This document shows, piece after piece, positions 28,908-38,763 of a DNA stretch of 64,000 nt. Both the position numbers and the translations under genes were made by a program. The stretch lies in NCBI GenBank assembly GCA_905479495.1, contig CAJQMR010000002.1, forward strand, positions 372,001 through 436,000, written 5' to 3'. This stretch comes from an uncultured Anaerolineae bacterium. GTDB taxonomy: Bacteria > Chloroflexota > Anaerolineae > Promineifilales > Promineifilaceae. Every line of letters starts with the position of its first letter. The first letter of the stretch is position 1. Under the pieces are notes generated by a model. It searched no databases. It was given only the letters and a program-made list of their open reading frames with translations, and had not been told where the DNA came from.

Positions 28908-29548
28908 TGTTTAACAATTACAAAGCAAGTTTAGAACGGTATTTGGATGAACTGGTACCGGAACGGCCGTCTGAACTGCAAAAAATGGAAGCCTACGCCG
29001 ACAAACACGATTTCCCCATCATCGGACCCGCTTCGGGGCAGGCTTGCTACCAAATCGCCCGGATGATTCAAGCAAAGCGCATTTTTGAGCTGGGGTCGGG
29101 CTACGGCTACTCGACTGCCTGGTTTGCCCGCGCCGTGCATGAAAACGGCGGTGGTGAGGTGCATCATGTGGTTTGGGATGAGGAACTGTCTCACATGGCC
29201 CAAGATCATTTGCAAACCCTGGGCTACAGCGACCTCGTCACCTTTCACGCCAGTGAAGCAGTCCAGGCACTGCAGCAGGCCAACGGCCCCTTTGACCTCA
29301 TCTTCAATGATATTGATAAACCTGCTTACCCCGCCTCGCTGGCGGTGATTGAACAGAAGCTGCGTCCGGGTGGTGTGCTCATCATCGACAACATGTTGTG
29401 GGGCGGCCGTGTCTGGGACCAAACAGACCAAAGCGAGGCTACACAAGCTATTCGCCAGACGACCGACATGCTCACCACCAGTCCAAACTGGATCAGTTCC
29501 CTGATGCCCATCCGGGATGGCTTGCTGGTCGCCTACAAAGTTAGCTAG
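28907..29548 (+). CDS. SAM-dependent O-methyltransferase (family 3)
   Basis: A 213-residue class I methyltransferase of the catechol/caffeoyl-CoA O-methyltransferase type. Motif I is IFELGSGYGYSTAWFA; the metal-binding aspartates lie in DLIFNDIDKPAY and LIIDNMLWGGRV. Its ATG overlaps the stop of the VOC gene, with AGGAGA upstream. The substrate is unknown. Confidence 0.88.
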   Translation: MFNNYKASLERYLDELVPERPSELQKMEAYADKHDFPIIGPASGQACYQIARMIQAKRIFELGSGYGYSTAWFARAVHENGGGEVHHVVWDEELSHMAQDHLQTLGYSDLVTFHASEAVQALQQANGPFDLIFNDIDKPAYPASLAVIEQKLRPGGVLIIDNMLWGGRVWDQTDQSEATQAIRQTTDMLTTSPNWISSLMPIRDGLLVAYKVS

Positions 29549-29551
29549 ATC

Positions 29552-30736
29552 ATGAATGCACCCAAACTGCCCGTTCCGTCACCGCTGCGGGGCAAAGATA
29601 CGGCATTCACGCGCAAGACAATGGGCCAACGACTGCCGGGCATTGTGCAGCGCATCCTGACGGAAAACGAGCTGTCCGAAACGGCCGTTACCCAAATCAC
29701 CGCCCTGCTTCATGAAATTCCTGAGGGAAAAATACGGCCGTTGCCCGATCATCTGGCCCCCGACCTCGACAACTGGCAAACAGCCATCACGCCGCACCTT
29801 GGCCAAATCTATTTGGAAGCGCCCTGGTTCTTCAACGAAACCTACATCTATCGTCGCATTGCAGCCGCCGTAGATTATTTTCGCAGCGGAATTGATCCGT
29901 TTGCCCAACAAAAGCGGCAAAGTTTAACAGCCACCCTGGAACAAACAGACGCGCTCATCACTCAGCTCAACCAGATGATTGCTGAGGGCTGGCAGGCAGT
30001 GCACTTCCGCCAGCTGCTGCTGGCTGATTTGTGGGGCAACCAGGCGGACATGAGCATGTGGGCAGCGGGAGATGCGGCCATGCCCAACCATGCCAAGTCG
30101 GCCGATCAATTGGCTCATTTGTTGGTGGATGATGAAACGGCCGTTACTCACTTTTTGCAAAATCCAGTCAATCAAATCGACTTCATCATCGACAACGCCG
30201 GGTTTGAACTGATGGGGGATTTATGTTTGGCCGATTATTTATTATCGGTTGATCAAGCAGCCACAATTCGGTTCCATCTCAAACTGCACCCCACCTTCGT
30301 CTCCGACGCTACCGTTTTGGATGTGGAAGCCACCGTCGCTTATTTACGCGAGCAGGCCAGGCCAGCCTTGCCAGACGCAGGGGAACGATTGACGACTTAT
30401 TTGGTAAACGGCCGTTTATGCTTGCTCACTCATCCGTTTTGGACCTCTCCCCAACCGCTGTGGCAGCTGCCTGCAGATCTGCGCCAACAGTTAGCCAGCA
30501 GCGATCTCATCATCAGCAAAGGGGATGCCAACTATCGCCGGGCTTTGGGCGACGCACCCTGGCCGCAGACCACGCCCATCCGCGACATCGTCAGCTATTT
30601 ACCTGCGCCGATCCTCTTCTTACGCACCTGCAAGTCTGAGGTGCTGGCAGGCATCAAGCAAAGTCGGTTAGAAGCGTTAGAGTTGGAGGAAGATTGGTTG
30701 GTAAACGGCCGTTGGGGAGTTATTCAGCTGGTTTAG
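29552..30736 (+). CDS. DUF89/ARMT1-like damage-control phosphatase
   Basis: 394 residues with the DUF89 signatures DNAGFELMGDL (about 215-225), SKGDANYRRALGD (about 330-342) and FLRTCKSEV (about 358-366), which form the metal and phosphate site. Members dephosphorylate damaged sugar-phosphates in metabolite repair. It begins 3 bases after the O-methyltransferase. Its last 17 bases overlap the end of the convergent DUF3253 gene. Confidence 0.85.
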   Translation: MNAPKLPVPSPLRGKDTAFTRKTMGQRLPGIVQRILTENELSETAVTQITALLHEIPEGKIRPLPDHLAPDLDNWQTAITPHLGQIYLEAPWFFNETYIYRRIAAAVDYFRSGIDPFAQQKRQSLTATLEQTDALITQLNQMIAEGWQAVHFRQLLLADLWGNQADMSMWAAGDAAMPNHAKSADQLAHLLVDDETAVTHFLQNPVNQIDFIIDNAGFELMGDLCLADYLLSVDQAATIRFHLKLHPTFVSDATVLDVEATVAYLREQARPALPDAGERLTTYLVNGRLCLLTHPFWTSPQPLWQLPADLRQQLASSDLIISKGDANYRRALGDAPWPQTTPIRDIVSYLPAPILFLRTCKSEVLAGIKQSRLEALELEEDWLVNGRWGVIQLV

Positions 30737-31034
30737 CCAACGCGTCAGGCGAATCATGCCAAAACGAATCTGATAAACGGACACGGTAAACACCCTTAAA
30801 ATCATCGGGGGACACGGGTTTCCCTTTGCGCAAAATTTGCACATGCCCAGCTTCTGCCAGCTGCTTTACTGCCAGGCGAACGCGCCCGGTCAACGCCTGC
30901 CACTCCGCCTCATACAGCGTCATGGCAATCTCTTCGGCCCGTACCGTTTCGTCCGGCCACGCAGCGGCACACAGTTGAATAATCGTCTCAAACACCGCCT
31001 CATCACTGATGCGGAACTTTCTTGGTTTTGGCAT
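30720..31034 (-). CDS. DUF3253 winged-helix-like protein
   Basis: 104 residues resembling DUF3253: an early helix pair, WQALTGRVRLAVKQLAEAG and VQILRKGKPVSPDDFKGVYRVRL, the wing-like hairpin. DNA binding is likely from the fold but unproven. It is convergent with the DUF89 gene. A dual-hairpin repeat lies upstream of its start. Confidence 0.75.
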   Translation of the reverse strand: MPKPRKFRISDEAVFETIIQLCAAAWPDETVRAEEIAMTLYEAEWQALTGRVRLAVKQLAEAGHVQILRKGKPVSPDDFKGVYRVRLSDSFWHDSPDALAKPAE

Positions 31035-31073
31035 GGTAACTATCTCGATTCTTTAAATTAGGGGAAATCTTCT

Positions 31074-31168
31074 AAGTAACCATTCGGATTTAACTTCGCG
31101 ATTCCGAACCAAACAGTTACTTTGAGCCCATTTGCTAATTCCATAACTTATTTGCGAATGGGCACTAA
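31074..31168. repeat. Dual-hairpin repeat, copy 2
   Basis: The most diverged copy: GTAACCATTC with a weak partner, then GCCCATTTGC and GCGAATGGGC intact. The end touches the stop region of the TPR gene. Confidence 0.75.
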
Positions 31169-32265
31169 TCATTTAAGACCAGTTGGCTGGCCTGTAGGTA
31201 TGCTGGATTTTGTGCCGCCAAATTCAGCATTTTTTCTGCCTCGGAACGCTGCTGCATAGACACATAAAGCAGACCTAGCAAAAAATAGGCGGCAGGCAGC
31301 TTTAATCCACCTTTTATCGCCCGCTGGTAGCAGCCAATGGCATCATCAATGTGGCCACGCGTTTCAAAGTCCATTGCCTGGCCTAACAGTGCATCCCGTT
31401 CCAGCTTACTCAGGCCATTGACCGCTTCATTTGTTTCATCTTCATCGCGGAACAGCTCGGCTGCCAGTTCCTCTTGGGCCAATCGTTTGGCCTTCTCGAT
31501 GGGATCAGAGACTTCTTCTCGTTCAGCCACAACCTGGTCATTACGTTCCGCTTCAAAAATAGCCGCCATCTGGCGTACGGTTTCCGTCAGGCTATCTGCT
31601 TCTGCCTGCTCTTCGGCCGACAAACCTGTCGCTACCTCTGGTTCTGGCGCAACCTCAGGTTCCTCAAAGGCCGACTCGCCATGACGAATAAGCGCAACGG
31701 CCGTTACCACATCATCGTTTCCAGGGTCCAGGCGCAAAGCCGCCTGGCACATTTGCAGCGCTTTATTGTTCTCGCCTCGCATCTGCAAAATTCGAGCAAT
31801 AGCCAGATATTCCCGCACCGCATCCCGCGTCCGGCCCAACCGCTGAAATACCATCGCCAACCGTTTATGCGACCCCAGCAAGCTTGAATCCAGACGAATA
31901 GAGCGTTCCCAGTTGCCAATGGCCTCTTCCAACTGGCGCTGCTTCAGTAAAATCTCGCCAATCGCCAAATACGTCCGAGCCGCTTCTGCCAGCTGCCCTT
32001 GCCGCTCCTGAATATCAGCCACGCTGCGCAAGTAGCGCATATCCCCTTTGGAATACCGCGCCGCCAGCTTAAAACAATCCAGCGCGCGATCGAGCTGCTT
32101 CAGCCCCAGGCATGACTCGCCTAAACCAGCATAAGCGGCTGCATCATGCGGAAACTCGCCAATTGCTATGCGGAAAGCCGTAAATGCATCTTTCCAACGA
32201 TTGGCCTTGTTATAAGCCAAACCTACTTTTATTGCCTTTTCGTATTTCGCTCGATCTTTTGCCAT
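31165..32265 (-). CDS. TPR-repeat protein
   Basis: A 366-residue soluble scaffold. Four to five TPR units fill about residues 10-200 (AFRIAIGEFPHDAAAYAGLGESCL and similar). A Glu-rich linker (about 205-285) and two C-terminal TPRs (FETRGHIDDAIGCYQRAIKGG) follow. The ATG at 32265 (MAKDRAKYEKA) is preferred to an upstream frame extension. The 350 bases upstream, to the YozE-like gene, hold no gene I can support. Confidence 0.85.
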   Translation of the reverse strand: MAKDRAKYEKAIKVGLAYNKANRWKDAFTAFRIAIGEFPHDAAAYAGLGESCLGLKQLDRALDCFKLAARYSKGDMRYLRSVADIQERQGQLAEAARTYLAIGEILLKQRQLEEAIGNWERSIRLDSSLLGSHKRLAMVFQRLGRTRDAVREYLAIARILQMRGENNKALQMCQAALRLDPGNDDVVTAVALIRHGESAFEEPEVAPEPEVATGLSAEEQAEADSLTETVRQMAAIFEAERNDQVVAEREEVSDPIEKAKRLAQEELAAELFRDEDETNEAVNGLSKLERDALLGQAMDFETRGHIDDAIGCYQRAIKGGLKLPAAYFLLGLLYVSMQQRSEAEKMLNLAAQNPAYLQASQLVLND

Positions 32266-32616
32266 GGATCTCTTAATTCTTTTTGCCAAGGGTAATGTAA
32301 AAATATTCTCGTAGAGTACACTCAAAGGTAGTGACAAGCGTATACCAGTGTGATCTTATTCGCAAGCACAATCCACTACTTTAGGCTACCTCACCCAATT
32401 AAACCCAAAAAATGATGTTTAGCCTGCTAAAATAGGCCAAAAGTACCATGACCTCATATGCCAATTTCACCAGTTCTTAATTACAATCTTAAGTGTAGAT
32501 TGATATTATGTCATCAGTTCTGAACAAATGTGCAGACACTCCAGGGAGCCATTGTAAACGGTCGTGCGTTACGCTATGTGACGCCAAGAAACACACAAGC
32601 GAGGTTAATTGCTGCT

Positions 32617-32850
32617 ATGGAATCCTTCTCCTTCTACCAATGGCTAAAAACACAAACCGAACGGAAAGATGTTATTGGTGATTTTGCCCATACGATGAGC
32701 CAGTTCGAAGAGCCAAAAGCTACCCGTAAAAAAGCCAACGGGCACATGATTTGGGCCACATGGTTGGTAGATAAGAACGCATCACCTGCGGTTATCGAGG
32801 CTTTTAATACGGCTTGGCATGAATATCAACGAAAGGTTAAGCCAGCCTAA
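32617..32850 (+). CDS. YozE SAM-like protein
   Basis: A 77-residue protein with the YozE-type signature FSFYQWLKTQTERKDVIGDFAH and a C-terminal helix. The family is small and functionally unclear, found mostly in Firmicutes. GAGG lies upstream of the ATG at 32617; an earlier in-frame GTG lacks such a site. A hairpin terminator follows. Confidence 0.75.
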   Translation: MESFSFYQWLKTQTERKDVIGDFAHTMSQFEEPKATRKKANGHMIWATWLVDKNASPAVIEAFNTAWHEYQRKVKPA

Positions 32851-32943
32851 TCGTCCTAGACTTATACCTTAATAGAGGCCGTAAGAATACGGTACTACTT
32901 TTTAATCACTCTTCCTATTTTACTTCTTCCCCCCTTAAACTGT

Positions 32944-32979
32944 GGCACCACATAATTGAAATTCATTTCAAGTGGTGCC
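32944..32979 (+). terminator. Terminator downstream of the YozE-like gene
   Basis: GGCACCAC and GTGGTGCC enclose a second pair TTGAAAT/ATTTCAA. A T-rich tract (CTTTTTTCTT) begins about 10 bases later. Confidence 0.65.
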
Positions 32980-33000
32980 ACCCTCCTCTTTTTTCTTAAG

Positions 33001-34530
33001 TCACACTTGTTTAGGTCGATACTGCAATGCTTCTGCCAGATGCGCGGGCTGAATGGCTGCTTCTCCGGCTAAATCAGCAATGGTGCGGGCAACTTTCAAG
33101 ATGCGATGAAAGGCGCGGGCACTCAGATTCATCTGAGCCATGGCGCTTTTCATGAGCCGATTGCCCGTTTCATCGAGCTGACACAGTTCACGCACCTCGC
33201 TTGGCCCCATGTCGGCATTGGCATACAGCATGTGCCCCCTGAACCGCTCTACCTGAGTTTGCCGGGCCCGCTCCACACGTTCCCGAATCAGGTCAGATGT
33301 TTCCCCGCGTCTTCCACTGGTAAGCTTTTCGTATTCCACCCGGGGCACTTCCACATGCAGGTCAATCCGATCCATCATCGGGCCAGAGATGCGTTTTTGG
33401 TAACGAGTGATCATTGAGTTAGAGCAGCTACAGGCATGGGTAGGATCGCCAAAGTAGCCACAAGGGCACGGATTTTGGGCCGCAACCAGCATAAAGTTGG
33501 CCGGATAGGTCACGGTACCAGACGCTCGCGAAATGGACACTTCACGGGGAATGCCTTCTAGCGGCTGGCGCAGCACTTCGATAAGATTCTGGCCAAACTC
33601 CGGCAGCTCATCCAAAAAAAGCACGCCTCTGTGCGAAAGGCTAATCTCACCGGGGCGCGGCCAGGCACCGCCACCCACCAAGCCGGCATAGCTAATGGTA
33701 TGGTGCGGCGCCCGAAACGGCCGATTTCTCATCAGCGGCGTATCGGGCGGCAGCAAACCAGCCACACTGTAAATCTTGGTCACTTCCAACGCCTCATCCA
33801 CCGACATACGTGGCAAAATACTGGGCATTGATTTGGCCAAAAGCGTCTTGCCTGCACCGGGTGGCCCCGACAGAAGCAAATTGTGCGACCCAGCAGCGGC
33901 AACCTCCATCGCCCTCTTAACATGTTCTTGACCCATAATGTCTGCAAAATCGGCGGCGTAGGTTGGGTCCTGGCGAAACTGCTCATCCAGATCAACGGAG
34001 TAAGGCAAAAGCGGCTTTAGCCCGGTGAGATGGCCCACTAATTCAGCCAGGTTACGCACGGCAAAAACTTCCACATCCGGCAGCAGGGCAGCTTCACCCG
34101 CATCCTCCGCAGGGACAAAAACACGGCTAAAGCCTTGCTCACGAGCCAGAGCCGTCATGGACAGAATGCCTTTGGTGTGACGGGCAGTGCCATCCAGCGA
34201 AAGCTCTCCCAAAAAGAAAGCATCCATCAGTTTCTCTGCCCAGATTTGTTGGGAAGCGGCCAAAACCCCGACGGCAATGGGCAGATCATAAGCGGGTCCT
34301 TCTTTGCGCAAATCGGCCGGAGCCAGGTTGACGGTGATTCGTTTACCGGCAGGGAAAGTGAAGCCACTATTTTTGATAGCACTGTGCACGCGATCACGAC
34401 TTTCGCGAACGGCCGCATCTGGCAAACCTACTAGATTAAAAGCAGGCTGACCTCGAATTATGTCAACTTCCACTTCAACGATTTCAGCTTCTAACCCAAC
34501 AATGGCACAACTAAACACTTTTGCCAGCAT
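33001..34530 (-). CDS. comM: ComM/YifB-family AAA+ ATPase
   Basis: A 509-residue Mg-chelatase-like ATPase; ComM promotes branch migration during natural transformation. The N-terminal Lon-like fold has FNLVGLPDAAVRESRDRV. Walker A is LLSGPPGAGKTLLAKS, Walker B is GVLFLDELPEF, and the C-terminal Mg_chelatase_C helix bundle runs to LAEALQYR. A zinc-like CPCGYFGDPTHACSCS lies at about 373-388. It stands alone between two non-coding spacers. Confidence 0.92.
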   Translation of the reverse strand: MLAKVFSCAIVGLEAEIVEVEVDIIRGQPAFNLVGLPDAAVRESRDRVHSAIKNSGFTFPAGKRITVNLAPADLRKEGPAYDLPIAVGVLAASQQIWAEKLMDAFFLGELSLDGTARHTKGILSMTALAREQGFSRVFVPAEDAGEAALLPDVEVFAVRNLAELVGHLTGLKPLLPYSVDLDEQFRQDPTYAADFADIMGQEHVKRAMEVAAAGSHNLLLSGPPGAGKTLLAKSMPSILPRMSVDEALEVTKIYSVAGLLPPDTPLMRNRPFRAPHHTISYAGLVGGGAWPRPGEISLSHRGVLFLDELPEFGQNLIEVLRQPLEGIPREVSISRASGTVTYPANFMLVAAQNPCPCGYFGDPTHACSCSNSMITRYQKRISGPMMDRIDLHVEVPRVEYEKLTSGRRGETSDLIRERVERARQTQVERFRGHMLYANADMGPSEVRELCQLDETGNRLMKSAMAQMNLSARAFHRILKVARTIADLAGEAAIQPAHLAEALQYRPKQV

Positions 34531-34767
34531 GGCGCATCCTTATCCTTGATGAATTTTGCAAAACGCGAGTGCCCAAATTATAGCAACAGTTAACCATGTA
34601 CGCGATTCAGGCCAGACGTTTTAGCCATCTTAATGGTTTCTTGACAATAATTAAGTGCATCTTTTGACTTCCTTGACCAGATTGCTGCTAAAATAATCGT
34701 AGCCATCGTTGATGGCTTACAGATGAGAACTCAACTACCAGCTTTTGCTCATTAAGGAGCGAACAGG

Positions 34768-35004
34768 ATGAAGAAATCAATTAATCGCAGGCGGCGCTGG
34801 CTACTGTTCCTTATTGGTGGCGCTATGCTGGTCACGCTGGCACTGGGCATTGTTTTTCAACTTTCGACGGTCTTGATCACAGTGCTCCTCCTTGTTCTGG
34901 GGCTTATTTTTGCCACCGTTTGGCTCTGGTATCAAGCAAATTTACGGGCCAGCGGGGATGAATGGTGGCAAGATGATGAGGCCTCGGGCTGGCGTGGCTA
35001 TTGA
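34768..35004 (+). CDS. Small two-helix membrane protein
   Basis: 78 residues: a basic N-terminus (KKSINRRRRW), two membrane helices (about 11-30 and 32-53), and an acidic Trp-rich tail. AAGGAGCGAACAGG precedes the start. It lies 21 bases before kdpE, so it may be cotranscribed with it. No function is recognised. Confidence 0.75.
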   Translation: MKKSINRRRRWLLFLIGGAMLVTLALGIVFQLSTVLITVLLLVLGLIFATVWLWYQANLRASGDEWWQDDEASGWRGY

Positions 35005-35025
35005 GTAAAGGTTTATACTCACAAG

Positions 35026-35715
35026 ATGGAAGAAAAAACGAAAGTCCTGATTATTGATGACGAAAATGCCATTCGGCGCTTTTTGCGCACCTCGCTTGAT
35101 GCGCATGGCTACGCCGTTTCTGAAGCCAGTAATGGGGAAGATGGTCTCATTCAGGCCGTAAATGTACAGCCAGACCTGATTATTCTGGATTTAGGGCTGC
35201 CGGGCATTAATGGCGTTGAGGTGACACGCCGCCTCCGTGAATGGGCTGATACACCTATCATCATTCTCTCTGTGCAAAATCAGGACAGTGACAAAATCGA
35301 GGCGCTGGACGCGGGCGCAGATGATTATTTAACAAAACCGTTTAGCGTGGGAGAACTCACCGCCCGGCTGCGTGTGGCGATGCGCCACACACGCAAAGAA
35401 GAACCAGAGCCGATTTTTCGCGTGGGTAATTTGTGTGTCGATTTGGCCGCCCGGCTGGTGACCTGCCGGGGAGAGGAAATTCAGCTAACCCCTACGGAAT
35501 ACGATTTGCTGAAAGTATTTGTGCAATATGCGGGACGGGTTTTGACTCACCAACAGCTATTACGTGAGGTGCGCGGGGCGGGTTATCAAACGGAAACTCA
35601 TTTACTGCGGGTGCATGTAAGCAATTTGCGCCACAAGATCGAGATCGATCCGACAAATCCCAAATATATTCTTACAGAACCAGGGGTAGGGTATCGTCTG
35701 GTCATGGATATTTAG
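35026..35715 (+). CDS. kdpE: KdpE-like response regulator
   Basis: An OmpR-family regulator of 229 residues. The receiver domain (1-120) has the acidic pair DDE, phospho-acceptor Asp in LIILDLGLPG (about residue 54) and Lys in LTKPFS. The winged helix (about 130-227) is LTPTEYDLLKVF to PGVGYRLVMDI. It is convergent with, not upstream of, kdpD. Its likely target is potassium uptake, here probably the KimA-like transporter. Confidence 0.88.
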   Translation: MEEKTKVLIIDDENAIRRFLRTSLDAHGYAVSEASNGEDGLIQAVNVQPDLIILDLGLPGINGVEVTRRLREWADTPIIILSVQNQDSDKIEALDAGADDYLTKPFSVGELTARLRVAMRHTRKEEPEPIFRVGNLCVDLAARLVTCRGEEIQLTPTEYDLLKVFVQYAGRVLTHQQLLREVRGAGYQTETHLLRVHVSNLRHKIEIDPTNPKYILTEPGVGYRLVMDI

Positions 35716-35805
35716 AGCCGTTCGGAATTGTCTTAGCAATTTCGTGCCGAACGGCTACTTTAGGCCCATTTGCAATGCCATATTTTGTTGGCGAATGAGC
35801 AATTA
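35714..35805. repeat. Dual-hairpin repeat, copy 3
   Basis: Starts at the kdpE stop codon: AGCCGTTCGG pairs with CCGAACGGCT, then GCCCATTTGC with GCGAATGAGC. It fills the whole gap between the convergent kdpE and kdpD, where it could stop transcription from either side. Confidence 0.8.
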
Positions 35806-35809
35806 GCGT

Positions 35810-38515
35810 TTATTCGGGCCGTGCGATTGGTAACGCCAAGCTGAAAGCTGCGCCCCCTCCCTGGCGATTTTCGGCCCAAATACGGCCGTTATGCGCCTCC
35901 ACAATTCCCTTAGCAATGGACAAACCCAATCCCGTTCCGCTAATCCCCTCGGCATTGATGCGGAAAAAGCGGTCAAATACATGCTCTAGTTCTGCTTCTG
36001 GCAGGCCTGGTCCGCGATCCTTTACCGCAATCACGATCTCGTCACCCTCCTGATCGGCCTGAATTGTAATGGCTTCCTCTGGCGGTGCGTATTTCATAGC
36101 ATTATCCAGCAAATTCACCAGCACCTGCACCATCAAGGCAAAGTCAATGTTAATGAGCGCCAGATCGGCCGGAATCTGAATTTGCAGCGTACGTCCCTTC
36201 ACCCGATTAGGCAGCTGTGCCAGCGTCGCCCCCACCAAATCTTCCACATCCGACGGCTGGCAGACTACCTTAAGCGCCCCCGATTCCAGCCGAGTCATAT
36301 CCAGCAAGTTGCCCACCAGCCGGTTGAGCCGCCGCGCCTCTTCCCAGGCGGTGATGACCATCTCTTGGCGAGCCGCTTCGCTAAGCAAGGCAGCATCGTC
36401 ATGTAAACTGCTAAGGACGCCCGTAATGGCCGCCAACGGCGTGCGCAAATCATGGGAAATAGCGTTGAGCAAGGCCGTTTGTAATTTTTCTGTTTCAGTA
36501 AGCAGGTGCGCCTGCCTGGCTCGCTCAGCAAGCCTGGCCCGCTCCAGTGCCAGCGCCACCTGGCTGGCATAAGAGAGCAACAGCCGGTTTTGTTCGCCAG
36601 TGAGCGGGGTTTCGCTTTGGGTAAATTCCACAGCCAGCACACCAACTGCTTGCCCAGAGCTAATAAGCGGCAGGTAGGTACCATCTGTGCTGCTCAGGGT
36701 ATCGGTGTGGCGACCAGCCACCTGTTTATGCCGAAAAACCCATCGAGCCACGGCCAGGCTGTCTTTTTCGAGCTGGAACTCAACCGTTTTGGCCTGGAGC
36801 ATCAAGCCATCTGCCTCTTCATTGGGCAAGAAGAGCGCGGCAGGATTGCCCAAGGTTTCTTGCATGTGGTTTACGGCCGTTTGGGCAATCGCGCTTAAAT
36901 CAGTCACCACGGCTAACTTTTGGCTCAGTTCGTAAAGAGCGGCCGTTTGCCGTTCGCGACGACGGGCCGCAATCTCTTGTTCCCGGGCCCGTGCCGTGAG
37001 CGTGCTAATGACCAATCCCACGGCCAGCAGTCCAGCAAACGTGAGCATATATTCCGCATCATCCACCACAAATGTGTAGTAGGGCGGTACAAAGATGATG
37101 TCGAAGGCGATGACGCTGAGCAATGAGGCCAGGATGGCCGGGGCACGGCTGAGCCAAACCGCGGCCAGGATGACGGCGACCAGGTAAGGCATCACAAGAT
37201 TTGTAGGATTGATATACGGCCGTAACGGCAAACCAATCAACGTAGCGGCCACCACCAAACCAATACTGCGCCAATATGCCCGCCAGTTAATGCTGGCCGC
37301 TCGGGTTTTTGTACCCAGGCCCAACGGCCTGGTGGTCGTGGTGGTGCTGCTAATGATGTACACGTCCAAATCCTGGCTAAGACGCACAATTTGGTCAATA
37401 AGGGAGCCGCCATGCAGCAGTTCATGCCAGCGGGAATGCAGCGGCTTCCCAGCCACAAGACGAGTGACATTCCGGCTGACGGCATAATTGACCACAGTTT
37501 CAGCCACGGAACGGCCGTTGAGCCGCACCGTTTGCGCTCCCAATGTTTCCGCCAATTGCAACGTTTGTGTCACCCTGTCCCGATCCTCTCGGGACAGCTT
37601 TGCGTGGCTTGGCGATTCCACATAGGCGGCAATCCATTCCGCGTTTAGCCGCACGGCCAACCGCCGCGTGGTGCGTACCAGCCGTTCACTCAACGGACTG
37701 CTGCTGATGCATACCAGCAACCGTTCTCCTGCAGGCCAGGGCCCAGAAATAGCGTGGCTTTGCATGTAGGCCCGCATTTGGGCATCAATACGGTCGGCCG
37801 CCCGCCGCAAGGCAATTTCACGCAGCGCTGTCAGATTTCCCCGCCGGAAAAACTTCTGCATGGTCTGCCCTCTCGGTTCTGGCAGATGAACCTTGCCTGC
37901 TTCCAAACGGTCCAGCAATTCGTTAATAGGCAAATCGACCAGCTCAATTTCGTTAGATTCATCCAGCACGCTGTCAGGGATTGTTTCACGTACGGTGAGG
38001 CCCGTAATGCGGGCCACTACATCCTTCAGGCTTTCCAGATGCTGCACATTGACGGCGGTGTACACGTCCATACCGGCGCTGAGCAGTTCCTGCACGTCCT
38101 GGTGGCGGTGAGCATGGCGCGAACCAGGCATATTAGCATGAGCCAGATCATCCACCAGCACCACCTGGGGCTGCCGAGCCAAGATAGCATCTATGTCCAT
38201 ATCAAACTGAACTGTGTCGCGATAGGGGATGGTACGCCGAGGGATAATTTCCAGGTTGGCAAGGAGATTGTCGGTTTCAGAACGGCCGTGTGTCTCCACA
38301 AAACCCACCACCACATCAACTCCCTCTGCCTGACGCAACAGCGCCGCTTCCAGCATGGCATACGTCTTGCCCACACCGGCCGCGTAGCCCAGGAAAATTT
38401 TCAGCTTACCTTTGGCCGGTTCATTTTCAGTTGGCAAATCGTCAAGCGACGCTATTGATTCAAGGTCAAAATCCATAATCTTCATCCCAATAATCACAAA
38501 TTCATAGATAGGCAC
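35810..38515 (-). CDS. kdpD: KdpD-like potassium sensor kinase
   Basis: 901 residues. The KdpD N-domain has Walker A GYAAGVGKT (43-51) and HGRSETDNLL. A universal-stress-like domain spans about 250-370, four membrane helices (DUF4118) lie at about 415-510, and a GAF-like domain follows. The HisKA box is NAISHDLRTPLAAITG, and HATPase boxes end in GTGLGLSIAKG. The start may be an ATG 10 or 13 codons in (MKIMDFDLES). No kdpFABC pump genes are in view. A KimA-like importer follows divergently, so this pair may have been rewired to that transporter. Confidence 0.92.
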   Translation of the reverse strand: MPIYEFVIIGMKIMDFDLESIASLDDLPTENEPAKGKLKIFLGYAAGVGKTYAMLEAALLRQAEGVDVVVGFVETHGRSETDNLLANLEIIPRRTIPYRDTVQFDMDIDAILARQPQVVLVDDLAHANMPGSRHAHRHQDVQELLSAGMDVYTAVNVQHLESLKDVVARITGLTVRETIPDSVLDESNEIELVDLPINELLDRLEAGKVHLPEPRGQTMQKFFRRGNLTALREIALRRAADRIDAQMRAYMQSHAISGPWPAGERLLVCISSSPLSERLVRTTRRLAVRLNAEWIAAYVESPSHAKLSREDRDRVTQTLQLAETLGAQTVRLNGRSVAETVVNYAVSRNVTRLVAGKPLHSRWHELLHGGSLIDQIVRLSQDLDVYIISSTTTTTRPLGLGTKTRAASINWRAYWRSIGLVVAATLIGLPLRPYINPTNLVMPYLVAVILAAVWLSRAPAILASLLSVIAFDIIFVPPYYTFVVDDAEYMLTFAGLLAVGLVISTLTARAREQEIAARRRERQTAALYELSQKLAVVTDLSAIAQTAVNHMQETLGNPAALFLPNEEADGLMLQAKTVEFQLEKDSLAVARWVFRHKQVAGRHTDTLSSTDGTYLPLISSGQAVGVLAVEFTQSETPLTGEQNRLLLSYASQVALALERARLAERARQAHLLTETEKLQTALLNAISHDLRTPLAAITGVLSSLHDDAALLSEAARQEMVITAWEEARRLNRLVGNLLDMTRLESGALKVVCQPSDVEDLVGATLAQLPNRVKGRTLQIQIPADLALINIDFALMVQVLVNLLDNAMKYAPPEEAITIQADQEGDEIVIAVKDRGPGLPEAELEHVFDRFFRINAEGISGTGLGLSIAKGIVEAHNGRIWAENRQGGGAAFSLALPIARPE

Positions 38516-38702
38516 TCATTGTAAGCCACAAGCGGCAACTTTGCCCTTCAAAAGATACAAAAATGCCCTTAAACCTGATCCACCAGAAAGAAATCTCCCT
38601 CTGGCAACCGCGATTGACCCATCTTTATACTTTCTTGATACGCCACAAAATCATCTTAATCCTTTCTTGACCCAAAAAAGAATATCATTAAGTGTAAATA
38701 AG

Positions 38703-38724
38703 ACACCCGGCAAGGGTGTTTTTT
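38703..38724 (+). terminator. Terminator-like hairpin in the kimA leader
   Basis: ACACCC, a 5-base loop and GGGTGT run into six T, ending 40 bases before the ATG. No plus-strand gene precedes it, so it is a leader attenuator candidate. I could not make out a c-di-AMP riboswitch in the 180 bases before it. Confidence 0.6.
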
Positions 38725-38763
38725 CACGAAAAGAAAGTATTACAAAGGTGGATTTTATTTCGT

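Noticed and set aside
31700..35883. Octamer depletion as evidence of transfer
   Set aside because: The 13.9-19.4 kb island has only one octamer, but the comM-kdpE stretch has none and looks native, so depletion alone is not used as proof of transfer.
38541..38724. c-di-AMP (ydaO-type) riboswitch before the KimA-like gene
   Set aside because: It would fit the gene, but I could not find its conserved core in the 180-base leader; only the terminator-like hairpin is supported.
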